From Saccharopolyspora dendranthemae (GTDB lineage: Bacteria; Actinomycetota; Actinomycetes; Mycobacteriales; Pseudonocardiaceae): a DNA stretch of 64,000 nt. Location: contig NZ_VIWX01000008.1 of assembly GCF_007829955.1 (NCBI RefSeq), positions 1-64,000 of the forward strand, read 5' to 3'. Positions 49,302 through 58,300 of this stretch are shown piece by piece; the first letter of the stretch is position 1; every line of letters begins with the position of its first letter. The translations under genes and the position numbers were made by a program. Below the pieces are notes generated by a model. That model did not search any database. It was given only the letters and a program-made list of their open reading frames with translations, and had not been told where the DNA came from.

Positions 49302-51194
49302 GTGACAGGGAGGATCCGGGAGAGCGACATCGCCGAGGTGCGCGATCGCAACCGGATCGACGACGTCGTCGGTGAGTACGTCGCGCTGCGCAACGCGGGC
49401 GGCGGCGCGCAGAAGGGCCTGTGCCCGTTCCACGACGAGAAGACCCCGTCGTTCAACGTCCGCCCCAGCCACGGCACCTTCCACTGCTTCGGCTGCGGCG
49501 AGGGCGGCGACGCGATCGCCTTCATCATGAAGATGGAGCACCTCGGCTTCGTCGAATCGGTGGAGCGGCTGGCCGACCGGGTCGGTCTCCAGCTCACCTA
49601 CGAGGGCGGCACGCCGGGACCCAAGCGCGACCGCGGCAGCCGGGCGCGCATGGTCGAGGCGCACCGCATCGCCGCCGAGTTCTACGCCGAGCAGCTGCGC
49701 TCGCCCGAGGCCCAGCCGGCCCGCGAGTACCTGACGACGCGCGGCTTCGACGAGGCCGCCGCTCAGCGCTTCGGCTGCGGATTCGCCCCCAGCGGCTGGG
49801 ACAAGCTGACGAAGCTGTTGCTCAACAAGGGCTTCGAGGCCGAGGAACTGATCAAGTGCGGCTTGTCGCGCGAGGGCAGGCGCGGCCCGATGGACCGCTT
49901 CCACCGGCGCCTGCTGTGGCCGCTGAAGGACCTCGGCGGTGACGTGGTCGGCTTCGGTGCGCGGCGGATCTTCGACGACGACCCGATCGAGGCCAAGTAC
50001 GTCAACACCTCCGCCACGCCGATCTTCAACAAGTCGCAGGTGCTGTTCGGGATCGACCTGGCCAAGCGCGAGATCGCCAAGCGCCGCCAGGCGGTCGTCG
50101 TGGAGGGCTACACCGACGTGATGGCCATGCACCTGGCCGGTGTGCCCACCGCGGTCGCCTCGTGCGGCACCGCCTTCGGCGACGAGCACATCTCGGTGCT
50201 GCGGCGCCTGATGATGGACGACGACGCCTTCCGCGGCGAGGTCATCTTCACCTTCGACGGCGATGAGGCCGGGCAGAAGGCGGCGATGAAGGCCTTCGAC
50301 GGGGAGCAGCAGTTCGCCGGCCAGACCTACGTGGCGATCACCCCGGACAACATGGACCCCTGCGAGCTGCGCGAGGCTCAGGGCGACGCCGCCGTGCGCG
50401 ACCTGGTGGCCCGGCGCAGGCCGCTGTTCGAGTTCGCGATCCGCAGCCTGCTCACCGACTACGACCTGGACTCGGTGGACGGCCGCGTCGCCGCCCTCAA
50501 GCGCACGGTCCCGCTGATCGCCCAGATCAAGGACCCGGCCAGCCGCGACGGTTACGCGGCCCGGCTCGCCTGGTGGGCGGGCTGGAACGACGAGAACCAG
50601 GTGGTCAAGCGGGTCCGGGAGAGCTCAGGAGCTCCCGTCCGCAAGCAGCGCCGACCGCGCCGCGAGGAGAACCAGCAGTCGCTGGGCATGGACGTCGAGC
50701 TGCCGCCGCGTCCGCCGAGGCACGACCCCCGCTGGTTGCAGCGGGAAGCGCTCAAGGCCGCGCTGCAGGTCCCGGCTCTGGCGGGTCCGCTCTACGACTC
50801 GCTGCCCGCCGAGGCCTTCACCGAGCCGGTCTACGCCGAGTTGCAGAAGGCGTTGCTGGCCGCCGGTGGCACGACCTCGGGCTTGAGCGGCGCGGGGCTG
50901 GTCGACGCGGTCTCGCAGCGCTGCGAGAGCCAGGTCGCGTCGCGGTTGTCCACCCAGCTCGCGGTCGAGGCGCTGGAGTGGACGACCGAGGACGACCCGC
51001 GCTACGTGGGAGCGATCATCGCGCGGCTGCAGGAACGCCTGGTCAGCAGGCAGATCGCGGACATCAAGTCGAAGGTCCAGCGGATGTCGCCGTTGGAGGA
51101 CGCGGAGGAGTACAACGCCCTGTTCGGCGACATGGTCGCCCTGGAGGGATACCGCAAGGCACTGCTGGACCAGGCGATGGGAACGACCCTGTGA
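49302..51194 (+). CDS. dnaG: DNA primase
   Basis: A 630-residue DnaG. The CHC2 zinc site is C41, H44, C62, C65 (LCPFHDEKTPSFNV; FHCFGCGEGGDAI). The TOPRIM catalytic core contains VVVEGYTDVMAMH and FTFDGDEAGQKAA, and the C-terminal helicase-binding domain ends the protein. It makes RNA primers for replication. GTG 49302 begins MTGRIRESDIAEV. It is divergent from the ECF41 gene. Confidence 0.96.
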   Translation: MTGRIRESDIAEVRDRNRIDDVVGEYVALRNAGGGAQKGLCPFHDEKTPSFNVRPSHGTFHCFGCGEGGDAIAFIMKMEHLGFVESVERLADRVGLQLTYEGGTPGPKRDRGSRARMVEAHRIAAEFYAEQLRSPEAQPAREYLTTRGFDEAAAQRFGCGFAPSGWDKLTKLLLNKGFEAEELIKCGLSREGRRGPMDRFHRRLLWPLKDLGGDVVGFGARRIFDDDPIEAKYVNTSATPIFNKSQVLFGIDLAKREIAKRRQAVVVEGYTDVMAMHLAGVPTAVASCGTAFGDEHISVLRRLMMDDDAFRGEVIFTFDGDEAGQKAAMKAFDGEQQFAGQTYVAITPDNMDPCELREAQGDAAVRDLVARRRPLFEFAIRSLLTDYDLDSVDGRVAALKRTVPLIAQIKDPASRDGYAARLAWWAGWNDENQVVKRVRESSGAPVRKQRRPRREENQQSLGMDVELPPRPPRHDPRWLQREALKAALQVPALAGPLYDSLPAEAFTEPVYAELQKALLAAGGTTSGLSGAGLVDAVSQRCESQVASRLSTQLAVEALEWTTEDDPRYVGAIIARLQERLVSRQIADIKSKVQRMSPLEDAEEYNALFGDMVALEGYRKALLDQAMGTTL

Positions 51195-51718
51195 TCAAGA
51201 GACTGCTGGCGAAGTTGAGCGGAACCGCCGAGGTCCCGGTGGACTTCCCGGGCAGCCTCGACGTCGACGAGCAGGTCCTGTCGGCGGCCGACGGCGAGGA
51301 CGGCGCGGTGCTGGCCACCCACCTCGGCCTCTGGCTCCCGGAAGGACGGCGGATCGGCTGGCACCTGGTCAGCAAGGCCACCTGGGGCAACGGCGTCCTC
51401 ACCGTGACCGAGGCCGAGGAGGCCCGGCGGATCGACGGCGCGGTCTTCCTGCGGGATCTGCAGCCCCGCCGCTTGGTGCTGACCGGAGAGACGCGGTTGC
51501 CGGACGTGGTCCACGAGCGGGTCAACCGCTCGATCCGCTCCCGCCACCACCGCGACCTGCCGGGCGGCGGAGCGTGGTTCCTCCAGCGCAAGGTTCCCGG
51601 CCGCAACGGCATCGAGCTCCAGATCCGCCCCGACCCGGGCACCGATGAACCGGCCCTCGACCGGTTGGCCGGGGCTCTGGTGGAGCGCCTGCGGGAATCC
51701 CGCGACCTGCCTGCCTGA
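51191..51718 (+). CDS. Conserved actinobacterial protein downstream of dnaG
   Basis: A 175-residue soluble protein, VIKRLLAKLSGTAEVPVDF to LVERLRESRDLPA, with a beta-rich central part (RIGWHLVSKATWGNGVLTVTEAEE). Its GTG overlaps the dnaG stop (GTGA), so it is translationally coupled. Similar genes follow dnaG in other actinobacteria; the function is not known. No signal peptide or metal motif is seen. Confidence 0.8.
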   Translation: MIKRLLAKLSGTAEVPVDFPGSLDVDEQVLSAADGEDGAVLATHLGLWLPEGRRIGWHLVSKATWGNGVLTVTEAEEARRIDGAVFLRDLQPRRLVLTGETRLPDVVHERVNRSIRSRHHRDLPGGGAWFLQRKVPGRNGIELQIRPDPGTDEPALDRLAGALVERLRESRDLPA

Positions 51719-51794
51719 GCCCTTCCTCCGCACCCTCGACGGGACCCTCGCGACCGGTATACGGTACGGGCGTACTGCTAGCGGAGGTGGCGGC

Positions 51795-52556
51795 ATGTGG
51801 GATCCCGGCAAGTACCTGACCTTCAGCGACGAGCGCGATCGCCCGGCCTTCGACCTGATCGCCAGAGTCCGCGCCGAGAGTCCCAGGCGGGTCGTCGACC
51901 TCGGGTGCGGTGCGGGGAACCTGACCTCGCTGCTCACCGGCCGCTGGCCGCGCGCCGAGGTCGAGGCGCTGGACTCCTCCGAGGCGATGGTCGCCGAAGC
52001 GCGTTCGCGAGGGGTTCCGGCGCGCGTGGAGGACGTGCGGGATTGGAAGCCGCAGCCGGACACCGATGTCGTGCTGTGCAACGCGGTCCTGCAGTGGATC
52101 CCGGACCACGTCGAGCTGCTGCACCGCTGGTTGTCGCAGTTGCCCGGCGGCGCCTGGTTCACCTTCCAGGTGCCCGGCAACTTCGACGCCCCGTCGCACG
52201 CCGCCATCCGCGAGCTCGTGTCGGAGCCGCGCTGGCGCGGGAAGCTCGACGGCGTGCTGCGCTACTCCGACGTCGTGCGCAGCCCTCTGGAGTACGCCGA
52301 TGAGCTCGCCGATCCGGATCTCGAAGTCGACGCCTGGGAGACGACCTACGTGCACGCGTTGCGCGGCGACGCCCCGGTGCTGGAATGGGTGACCGGAACA
52401 GCGCTGCGGCCGGTCCGAGCTGCATTGGACGACGAGGAGTGGACCGAGTTCCGAACGGAGTTGTCGAATCGGCTGTCCACCGCCTATCCGAAACGTCCGG
52501 ACGGAGTGACCTGGTTCCCCTTCCGCCGCGTCTTCGTCGTCGCTCACCGTGTGTGA
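51795..52556 (+). CDS. tam: Trans-aconitate 2-methyltransferase
   Basis: A 253-residue SAM methyltransferase of the Tam type. MWDPGKYLTFSDERDRPAFDL is the typical start; motif I is VVDLGCGAGNLTSLL, followed by SNAVLQWIPDH-like CNAVLQWIPDHVELL and the C-terminal FPFRRVFVVAHR. It methylates trans-aconitate, an inhibitor of aconitase. ATG 51795 follows GGAGG. A promoter-like TATACGGTAC stands about 40 bp upstream. Confidence 0.92.
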   Translation: MWDPGKYLTFSDERDRPAFDLIARVRAESPRRVVDLGCGAGNLTSLLTGRWPRAEVEALDSSEAMVAEARSRGVPARVEDVRDWKPQPDTDVVLCNAVLQWIPDHVELLHRWLSQLPGGAWFTFQVPGNFDAPSHAAIRELVSEPRWRGKLDGVLRYSDVVRSPLEYADELADPDLEVDAWETTYVHALRGDAPVLEWVTGTALRPVRAALDDEEWTEFRTELSNRLSTAYPKRPDGVTWFPFRRVFVVAHRV

Positions 52557-52669
52557 CCTGCACAGATGTTCGTGGCGAAGCTAACCGTGGGGGTGGCGTG
52601 AAACCCCTTCCGGGCATCAGCTAAAGTAGTTGTCACCACCGCGAGAGAGTGGCGGTGACAAGAGAACAT

Positions 52670-52741
<72 letters not shown>

Positions 52742-52744
52742 CCG

Positions 52745-52781
52745 AAACAACCCCAGGTCATGCGACCTGGGGTTGTTTTTC
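52745..52781 (+). terminator. Rho-independent terminator of tRNA-Asn
   Basis: A 15-bp perfect stem, AAACAACCCCAGGTC / GACCTGGGGTTGTTT, with the loop ATGC, followed by TTC. Confidence 0.9.
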
Positions 52782-52894
52782 TTCGTGCGCGTGCTCCGTC
52801 GTCCTCGTCGGTGCCGATGAGTTCCTGACGCCGGAGTGGTCTCACCTTCGGACGCGTCATCGGCGCCGGATCACCGTGAGACAGGAGACCCGCA

Positions 52895-53569
52895 GTGGGG
52901 AAGCAGGACCAACCGCACGTCGCACCCGAAGTCGTCGACCGTGCTCGGTTCGACGCGGCGCTCGCCGAGCAGGTCGTGGCCGAGAAGGAGGTCACCCGGC
53001 ACAACGACCGGGTTTCGGCCGGCCGACGCAGGCTCCCGATGGTCGAGGTGCCCGACTACACCTTCACCGGCCCCAGCGGTCCGGTGCGGTTGACCGAGCT
53101 GTTCGGGGACGGGTACTTGCTGCTGGTGCAGAACGTCATGTTCGGCACGGACTGGGAGAGCGGGTGCCCGAGCTGCACCTGGGCGGTCGACAACCTGCCC
53201 GCCGACATGCACCGGCTGACCGATGAGGGGATCGCCTTCGCGATGGTCTCGCAAGCTCCGATCGAGAAGCTCGAGGCGTGGCGGGCGATGAAGGGCTGGG
53301 ACCACCTCTGGGTCTCGTCGGCCGGGACCGGCTACCACTACGACTGGGGCTGGACGCAGCAGGACGACCAGGGCGCGGAGTGGCCGCAGCCCGGCTATTC
53401 CTACTACCTGCTCAAGGACGGCACGCCCTACCTGACTTACATGACCACGGCTCGCGGCACGGAGGCGATCCTGCCGGTGGCCCAGATCATGGACCGCACG
53501 GTCTACGGTCGCCAGCAGGAATGGGAGGACAGCCCGGCCGGGTGGCCGCAATACCCGACGTACGGCTGA
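52895..53569 (+). CDS. DUF899 thioredoxin-like protein
   Basis: A 224-residue DUF899 protein: EKEVTRHNDRVSAGRRRLPMVEV, YTFTGPSGPVRLTELFGDG, QNVMFGTDWESGCPSCTWAVDNL with a C-x-x-C, and MVSQAPIEKLEAWRAMKGW. It has a thioredoxin-like fold and may be a redox protein; its reaction is unknown. GTG 52895 is preceded by CAGGAGACC. It is the first gene after tRNA-Asn. Confidence 0.88.
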   Translation: MGKQDQPHVAPEVVDRARFDAALAEQVVAEKEVTRHNDRVSAGRRRLPMVEVPDYTFTGPSGPVRLTELFGDGYLLLVQNVMFGTDWESGCPSCTWAVDNLPADMHRLTDEGIAFAMVSQAPIEKLEAWRAMKGWDHLWVSSAGTGYHYDWGWTQQDDQGAEWPQPGYSYYLLKDGTPYLTYMTTARGTEAILPVAQIMDRTVYGRQQEWEDSPAGWPQYPTYG

Positions 53570-53597
53570 CCGCCCGGCGTCGCTAGCGTGTTCGGTC

Positions 53598-54167
53598 GTG
53601 GCGAAGCTCTACTTCCGGTACGGGGCGATGAACTCCGGCAAGTCGACGGCGTTGATCCAGGTCGCGCACAACTACAAGGAGCGCGGGCAGCAGGTCTTCG
53701 TGGTCAAGCCCGAGATCGACACCAAGAGCCCGGTGGTGCTGTCGCGGATCAGCGTGATGCGGGAGGTCGACGTCGTCGCGGACGCCGACACGGCTCTGCG
53801 CGACGTCGTGCTGGCGGCAGGGGCTCCGGACTGCGTGCTCGTCGACGAAGCGCAGTTCCTCACCGGCGTGCAGGTCGAGGACCTGTTCCGGCTCGCCGTT
53901 CTCGACGGGATTCCGGTGATCGCCTACGGGCTGCGCAACGACTTCCGGTCTCGCGGCTTCCCCGGGAGCCTGCGGTTGATGGAGCTGGCGCACTCCATCG
54001 AGGAGCTCAAGACCATCTGCCGCTGCGGCCGCAAGGCGACGCTCAACGCGCGCACGGTCAACGGCGTGTTCACCCAGGACGGCAACCAGGTCGCCATCGA
54101 TGGCGACGTCGGATACGAATCCATGTGCGGCACTTGCTATCTCCACAAGGTCGGCACGCTCGGCTGA
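53598..54167 (+). CDS. tdk: Thymidine kinase
   Basis: A 189-residue type II thymidine kinase. P-loop is GAMNSGKSTALIQ (9-21), Walker B-like LVDEAQFLT (residues ~80-88), lasso YGLRNDFRSRGFPGS, and zinc cysteines C-R-C-G and C-G-T-C near the end. It salvages thymidine to dTMP. GTG 53598 has no clear ribosome binding site; a TAGCGT hexamer upstream makes a leaderless start likely. Confidence 0.94.
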   Translation: MAKLYFRYGAMNSGKSTALIQVAHNYKERGQQVFVVKPEIDTKSPVVLSRISVMREVDVVADADTALRDVVLAAGAPDCVLVDEAQFLTGVQVEDLFRLAVLDGIPVIAYGLRNDFRSRGFPGSLRLMELAHSIEELKTICRCGRKATLNARTVNGVFTQDGNQVAIDGDVGYESMCGTCYLHKVGTLG

Positions 54168-54492
54168 CGAGGAGCCCGGCCCGCGATCGCTGTCGTCGCC
54201 GGAGCCCGCGAGCGCGGACTCGACGAGATCCGCCACCACGCGAACGAAGCCATGACCGAAAACCTCGCCCACTAACCGCGAATGGGCTACGCGGGGACCC
54301 AATGCGCAGTCGAGCCTCGGGTGTTCTTCGCAAAACGGCTCCAGATCGGATTTCGCACGTTCCGCTGGAGAAAGGTCGCGTTCGCTCGTGCGAACGGTTG
54401 GTGATGCTCGGCGGAACTGGGCGTGTGCCAGGGGTGCGGCCGATAAGGTGCCGGGCGGCCAGGGCTGACGTGACGACAGAGATGGGGCAGCG
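54168..54492. other. 325-bp gap between tdk and the ESX-type locus
   Basis: No gene was recognised. Near its start a stretch reading AIAVVAGARERGLDEIRHHA-EAMTENLAH (about 54184-54276) in one frame looks like a C-terminal fragment of a lost gene and ends in TAA. A short inverted repeat, CGTTCGC-TCGT-GCGAACG, lies at 54379-54396 and could be a promoter-associated site for the YbaB/WXG/toxin unit. The identity of the fragment is uncertain. Confidence 0.4.
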
Positions 54493-55053
54493 GTGACCGG
54501 GGCGGGTGAAGACCGGGCGACGCTCGAAGCGAGGAACGCCGCGATCAAGGAACAAGTGAGCGGCCTGCTCGACAAGTTCCACCAGCAGACGGCGATCCTC
54601 GAGCAGGCGCAGGAGGCGGCGTCGTCCACGACGGCGACGGTGACTTCCGAAGACGGCTCAGTGACGATCACCGTGGACGCCTCCGGAGCCATGACCTCGC
54701 TGGACTTCGCCACCAAGAACTTCCAGCGCACCGATCCGCAGAAGCTCTCCCAGACCGTGATCGAGACCCTCCACGCCGCGAGTGCGCAGGTCAAGAAGCA
54801 GATGGCCGACCTGGTGGCGCCGGCGACCGAAGATCTGCCCGATCTCCCGGATCTCATCGAGGGCGCACCTTCGCTCAAGGGGCTCATGCCCGAGATCCCG
54901 GATTTCACCGAGCAGCCCGCGCCCGCTCAGGCCCCGCAGGCTCCGGCTCCGCAGGCTCCCGCGTCGTCGGGTCAGCCCCGACGCCGCCCGGTCGATGACG
55001 ATCCCGACGACGGCCTGCCCGGCACCTGGCTCGTGGGAGGACAAGGTCGATGA
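54493..55053 (+). CDS. YbaB/EbfC-like protein of an ESX-type locus
   Basis: A 186-residue protein with an N-terminal YbaB/EbfC-type helical-beta part (VSGLLDKFHQQTAILEQAQE, SEDGSVTITVDASGAMTSLDF, QVKKQMADLVA) and a Pro/Gln-rich tail from about residue 125. Such proteins often precede WXG100 genes in actinobacterial toxin loci. They may bind DNA or act as chaperones; the role is not settled. GTG 54493 is used. Its TGA overlaps the ATG of the WXG-like gene. Confidence 0.8.
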   Translation: MTGAGEDRATLEARNAAIKEQVSGLLDKFHQQTAILEQAQEAASSTTATVTSEDGSVTITVDASGAMTSLDFATKNFQRTDPQKLSQTVIETLHAASAQVKKQMADLVAPATEDLPDLPDLIEGAPSLKGLMPEIPDFTEQPAPAQAPQAPAPQAPASSGQPRRRPVDDDPDDGLPGTWLVGGQGR

Positions 55054-55364
55054 CCGGCGCTCAGATGGAGCCGGACCGCGTTCGCGGCGGTGCGGCGAAG
55101 TTCGACGGTGCGGCTGATCAGGTCGAGTCCATCCTCAGCCGGCTGCAGCAGTCCTTGCAAGCGCAGGGCGACTGCTGGGGCAACGACGAGTCGGGTCAAG
55201 CCTTCTCGAAGGACTACGTGCCCGGATCCGACGGTGTGACCGAAGCCCTCTCCGCCGTCCAGGAGGCCCTGCACAACCTGCGCGGGCAGGTCGAGGGCGC
55301 GGCCAACGACTTCGAGTCGATCGACCAGGGCGAGGCCGGCAACATCTCGGGCGTGGAGATCTAG
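55050..55364 (+). CDS. WXG100-like ESX secretion partner
   Basis: A 104-residue helical hairpin protein: MEPDRVRGGAAKFDGAADQV and ILSRLQQSLQAQGDCWGNDE, with W-G-x-D at the turn, then AVQEALHNLRGQVEGAANDF. It resembles the WXG100/ESAT-6-like substrates of type VII secretion. It lies between the YbaB-like gene and the toxin and probably helps export the toxin or its complex. No ESX ATPase (EccC) is in the window. Confidence 0.85.
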   Translation: MTGAQMEPDRVRGGAAKFDGAADQVESILSRLQQSLQAQGDCWGNDESGQAFSKDYVPGSDGVTEALSAVQEALHNLRGQVEGAANDFESIDQGEAGNISGVEI

Positions 55365-55366
55365 GC

Positions 55367-58300
55367 GTGGGCCTGGAGATCCCGGACGAGGTCAAGTGGC
55401 TGCTGCCGATCGTCGTCGGTGAGAGCTGGCCGGAAGGCGACGAGGACAAGCTGCGCGAACTCCGCGACGCCTGGACCGAGGCCGCGCAGGCGTTACCCGA
55501 CGCGATGGACGCGGGAAACGCGGCGGCGCGCGAGGTCCTGGCGTCCTGGCAGGGCGAAGCCGCGCAGAAGTTCGACGAGACCTGGAAGAAGTTCACCGCG
55601 GGCGAGTCACCGGTGTTCACCTCGCTCGGCGACTCCTGCAACGGCCTCGCCGAAGCGTGCGACAAGACCGCGCTGGACATCGAGTACACCAAGTACATGA
55701 TCATCGCGTCGCTGATCATGCTGGCGATCCAGATCGCCGCGTTGATCGCCGCGGCGTTCGTGAGCTTCGGCGCTTCGACCGCCGGAGTCGTGCCCGCGCA
55801 GCTGGCGACCCGCGCCGCCGTGCAGATGATCTTCCGGCAGCTGGTGCAGAAACTGGCGCAGCAGGGGGTCAAGAAGGTCGTCCGCGAGGCGCTGGAGAAG
55901 GTCCTCAAGGAGGGCCTGCAGAAGCTGCTCAGCAAGCAGGCGCTGGGCAACCTGGGCAAGACCGTGGCGATGAACGTCGGCTCGGAGGTGGCTCTCGACG
56001 CCGGCATCCAGGGCGTGCAGATGGCCAAGGGCGATCGCGATTCCTGGGACTGGGGCAAGACCAAGGACTCCGCCGTCGGCGGTGTGGCGGGAGGAGTCGC
56101 AGGTCACCTGGTCAGCGGCCGCGCCGTGGGCAACGCCGCCGGTGACGCGGTGTCCCACTCGGGCAGCGGCGTGGCCGGCCACGCCGCCAAGGGCGCGACC
56201 GAAGGCGTGCTGGGCAGCGTCGGCGAGGCCGCCATGACCGGCCAGCTGGGCGATCTCTCCGCGGGCGACGTGCTCATGGGTGCCTCCAGCGGTGCGGTCG
56301 ACGGTGGGACAGGGGGCGCGAAGGACGGCTTCTCCGACGCGGCGAACGCGCGGAGCGCGGCGGAGTCGGCGAGCTCGGTGGCCGGCGGCGCGGCCGAGAG
56401 CGCGACGTCGGCGGGAGAGTCGGGGCCGGGAGGTTCCTCCCCGGCGGAATCCGGTTCCGGTGCAGCACCTGATTCCGCTTCCAGTGCGGCGGAATCAGGA
56501 TCTGATTCCAGTGGTGGTGCGGGTTCCGGTGGCGGTCCTGCGGCTTCGAGCGGATCGGATTCCGCGGGCGGTGCTTCGGCTGATTCCGGTTCGTCGAACG
56601 GGTCGAGCTCGTCCGAGAGCCGCCCCTCCGAGCCTGCGGCGACGACGGCTTCCGGTGCCGCGACCATGGAGCGTCCCGAAACCACCGGTGCCGCACCAGG
56701 TTCTGCTGGCGTCGGTTCGGCGATGCCTGGGGCGGCGGCTCAGCACTCAGGTGGTCAAGGCGGCCCGCAGCCCGGCGCCGCTCCGGGACAGCAACCGGGC
56801 AGCTTCGGCATGCAGGGCTCGTCCCAGGGCATGGGCCCCGGCGGCCAGCCACCGATGGGACCCGGCGGAACCCCGCGCGCGGGCGGCTTCGGCCCCAGCG
56901 GAATGCCCGCCCAACCAGGCCCTGCGGGCTTCTCCCCGAACCAAGGGGCGCACCAGGGCGGCTTCCAGCAGCAATCCCAGCAGGGCGGCTACCAGCAGCG
57001 CGGCCAGCTGCCTCCGCAGAACGTCCAGAACGGCCCCGCCCCGCAGCACCACCAGCCGCAGCAGGGACATCCTCAGCACAACCAGCCTCAGCACAACCAG
57101 CCTCAGCAGGGGCGCCCCCAGCACGCCCAACCTCAGCAGGGCCAGTTCCAGCCGCATCAAGGCCAGCACCCGCCGCAGCCGCCGCAAGGCCAGCAGCAGC
57201 CGCCGCAGGGTCAGCACCCGCCGCAGCGCGGCCCGCACTACACGCCCCCACAGGCTCAACCCTGGCAGCACCAGGGCCAGCTCAACACGGGCCAAGCCGC
57301 CTACCGGCCGCACGCACCGCAACCCACCCACCAGCAGGGCTTCCAGCAAGCCCCGCCACCCCAGCAAGCCCACCCCGCCCCGCTCCACGGCCCACCGCAG
57401 ACCACCCCGAACCAGGGTCCCCAGCCGCCGCAGCAGGGTCCGCGCGCTCCGGTGACAGGGCAAGCCGGTCATCAACAGGTCGGCCCGACCACGCCTCGGC
57501 AGGCGCAGCCGCCGGCTCCTCCTCTTCCGAACGGAGCACGGCCCAACCCAGCCGCGAACCCGCACCAGGTCCCAAGCAACACGCCTCGCCAAGAACAGGT
57601 GCCCCAACAGCCGCGGCAGGCCCCGATTCCGAGGGGCCATACCGGTTTGCAGGGGCAGCTGCCGCAGCAGCAGACCGGCCCAGCGCAGGCTCCGCTGCGA
57701 AACCGGCAAGGCGGAACGCCTCCAACGCAACGGCCGTCGTCCACGGCACCCAAGACCGAGGTGCCGCGGACGGACCGCCCGCACAACAAGGAGGGGGCAG
57801 GAGACGCTCCTTCCCAGCCGGTTTCCCCTGAGCAGGATGCCGGTCGCGGTACCGGCCACGACGGCAGCGCAGCGATGCCGGAGCAGGTGCGGGATACCGA
57901 CGGGCCTGCACCGAGCAAGACACCGGACGAGGCCGAGCAACCGAAGAACAAGCCGGAGACGTCCGAGCCAGAGAAGTCGGACGTCGACGGGACGGATGAG
58001 AAGTCCGAGACTGATCGCGCCCCCTCATCTGAGCCGCGCGACATCGCGCACGCTCTCGATCCCGATTTGGAATCGGGCGATCGCGCTGATGAGAATTCCG
58101 ACGCCGAGCGCGAACTGCTGGAGGAGCTCGAGAAGGAGCCGAAGCTCCCGCGTCCGGAGCAGAACCTCGACTTCTGCCTGGACCCCGATTACAAGGCGCC
58201 TCCCGGAGCGTTCCAGCGGCTCAAGGAAGTGCTGGGTGCGGACGAGGACCGGCTGGAACACCTCCTGGACAGGGTGGAGGAGCGCCTGCAGGGGCATCCC

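Noticed and set aside
56940..57560. CRISPR-like repeats in the Gln/Pro-rich part of the toxin gene
   Set aside because: Units are short, imperfect, directly adjacent and in frame with the protein; there are no unique spacers and no cas genes.
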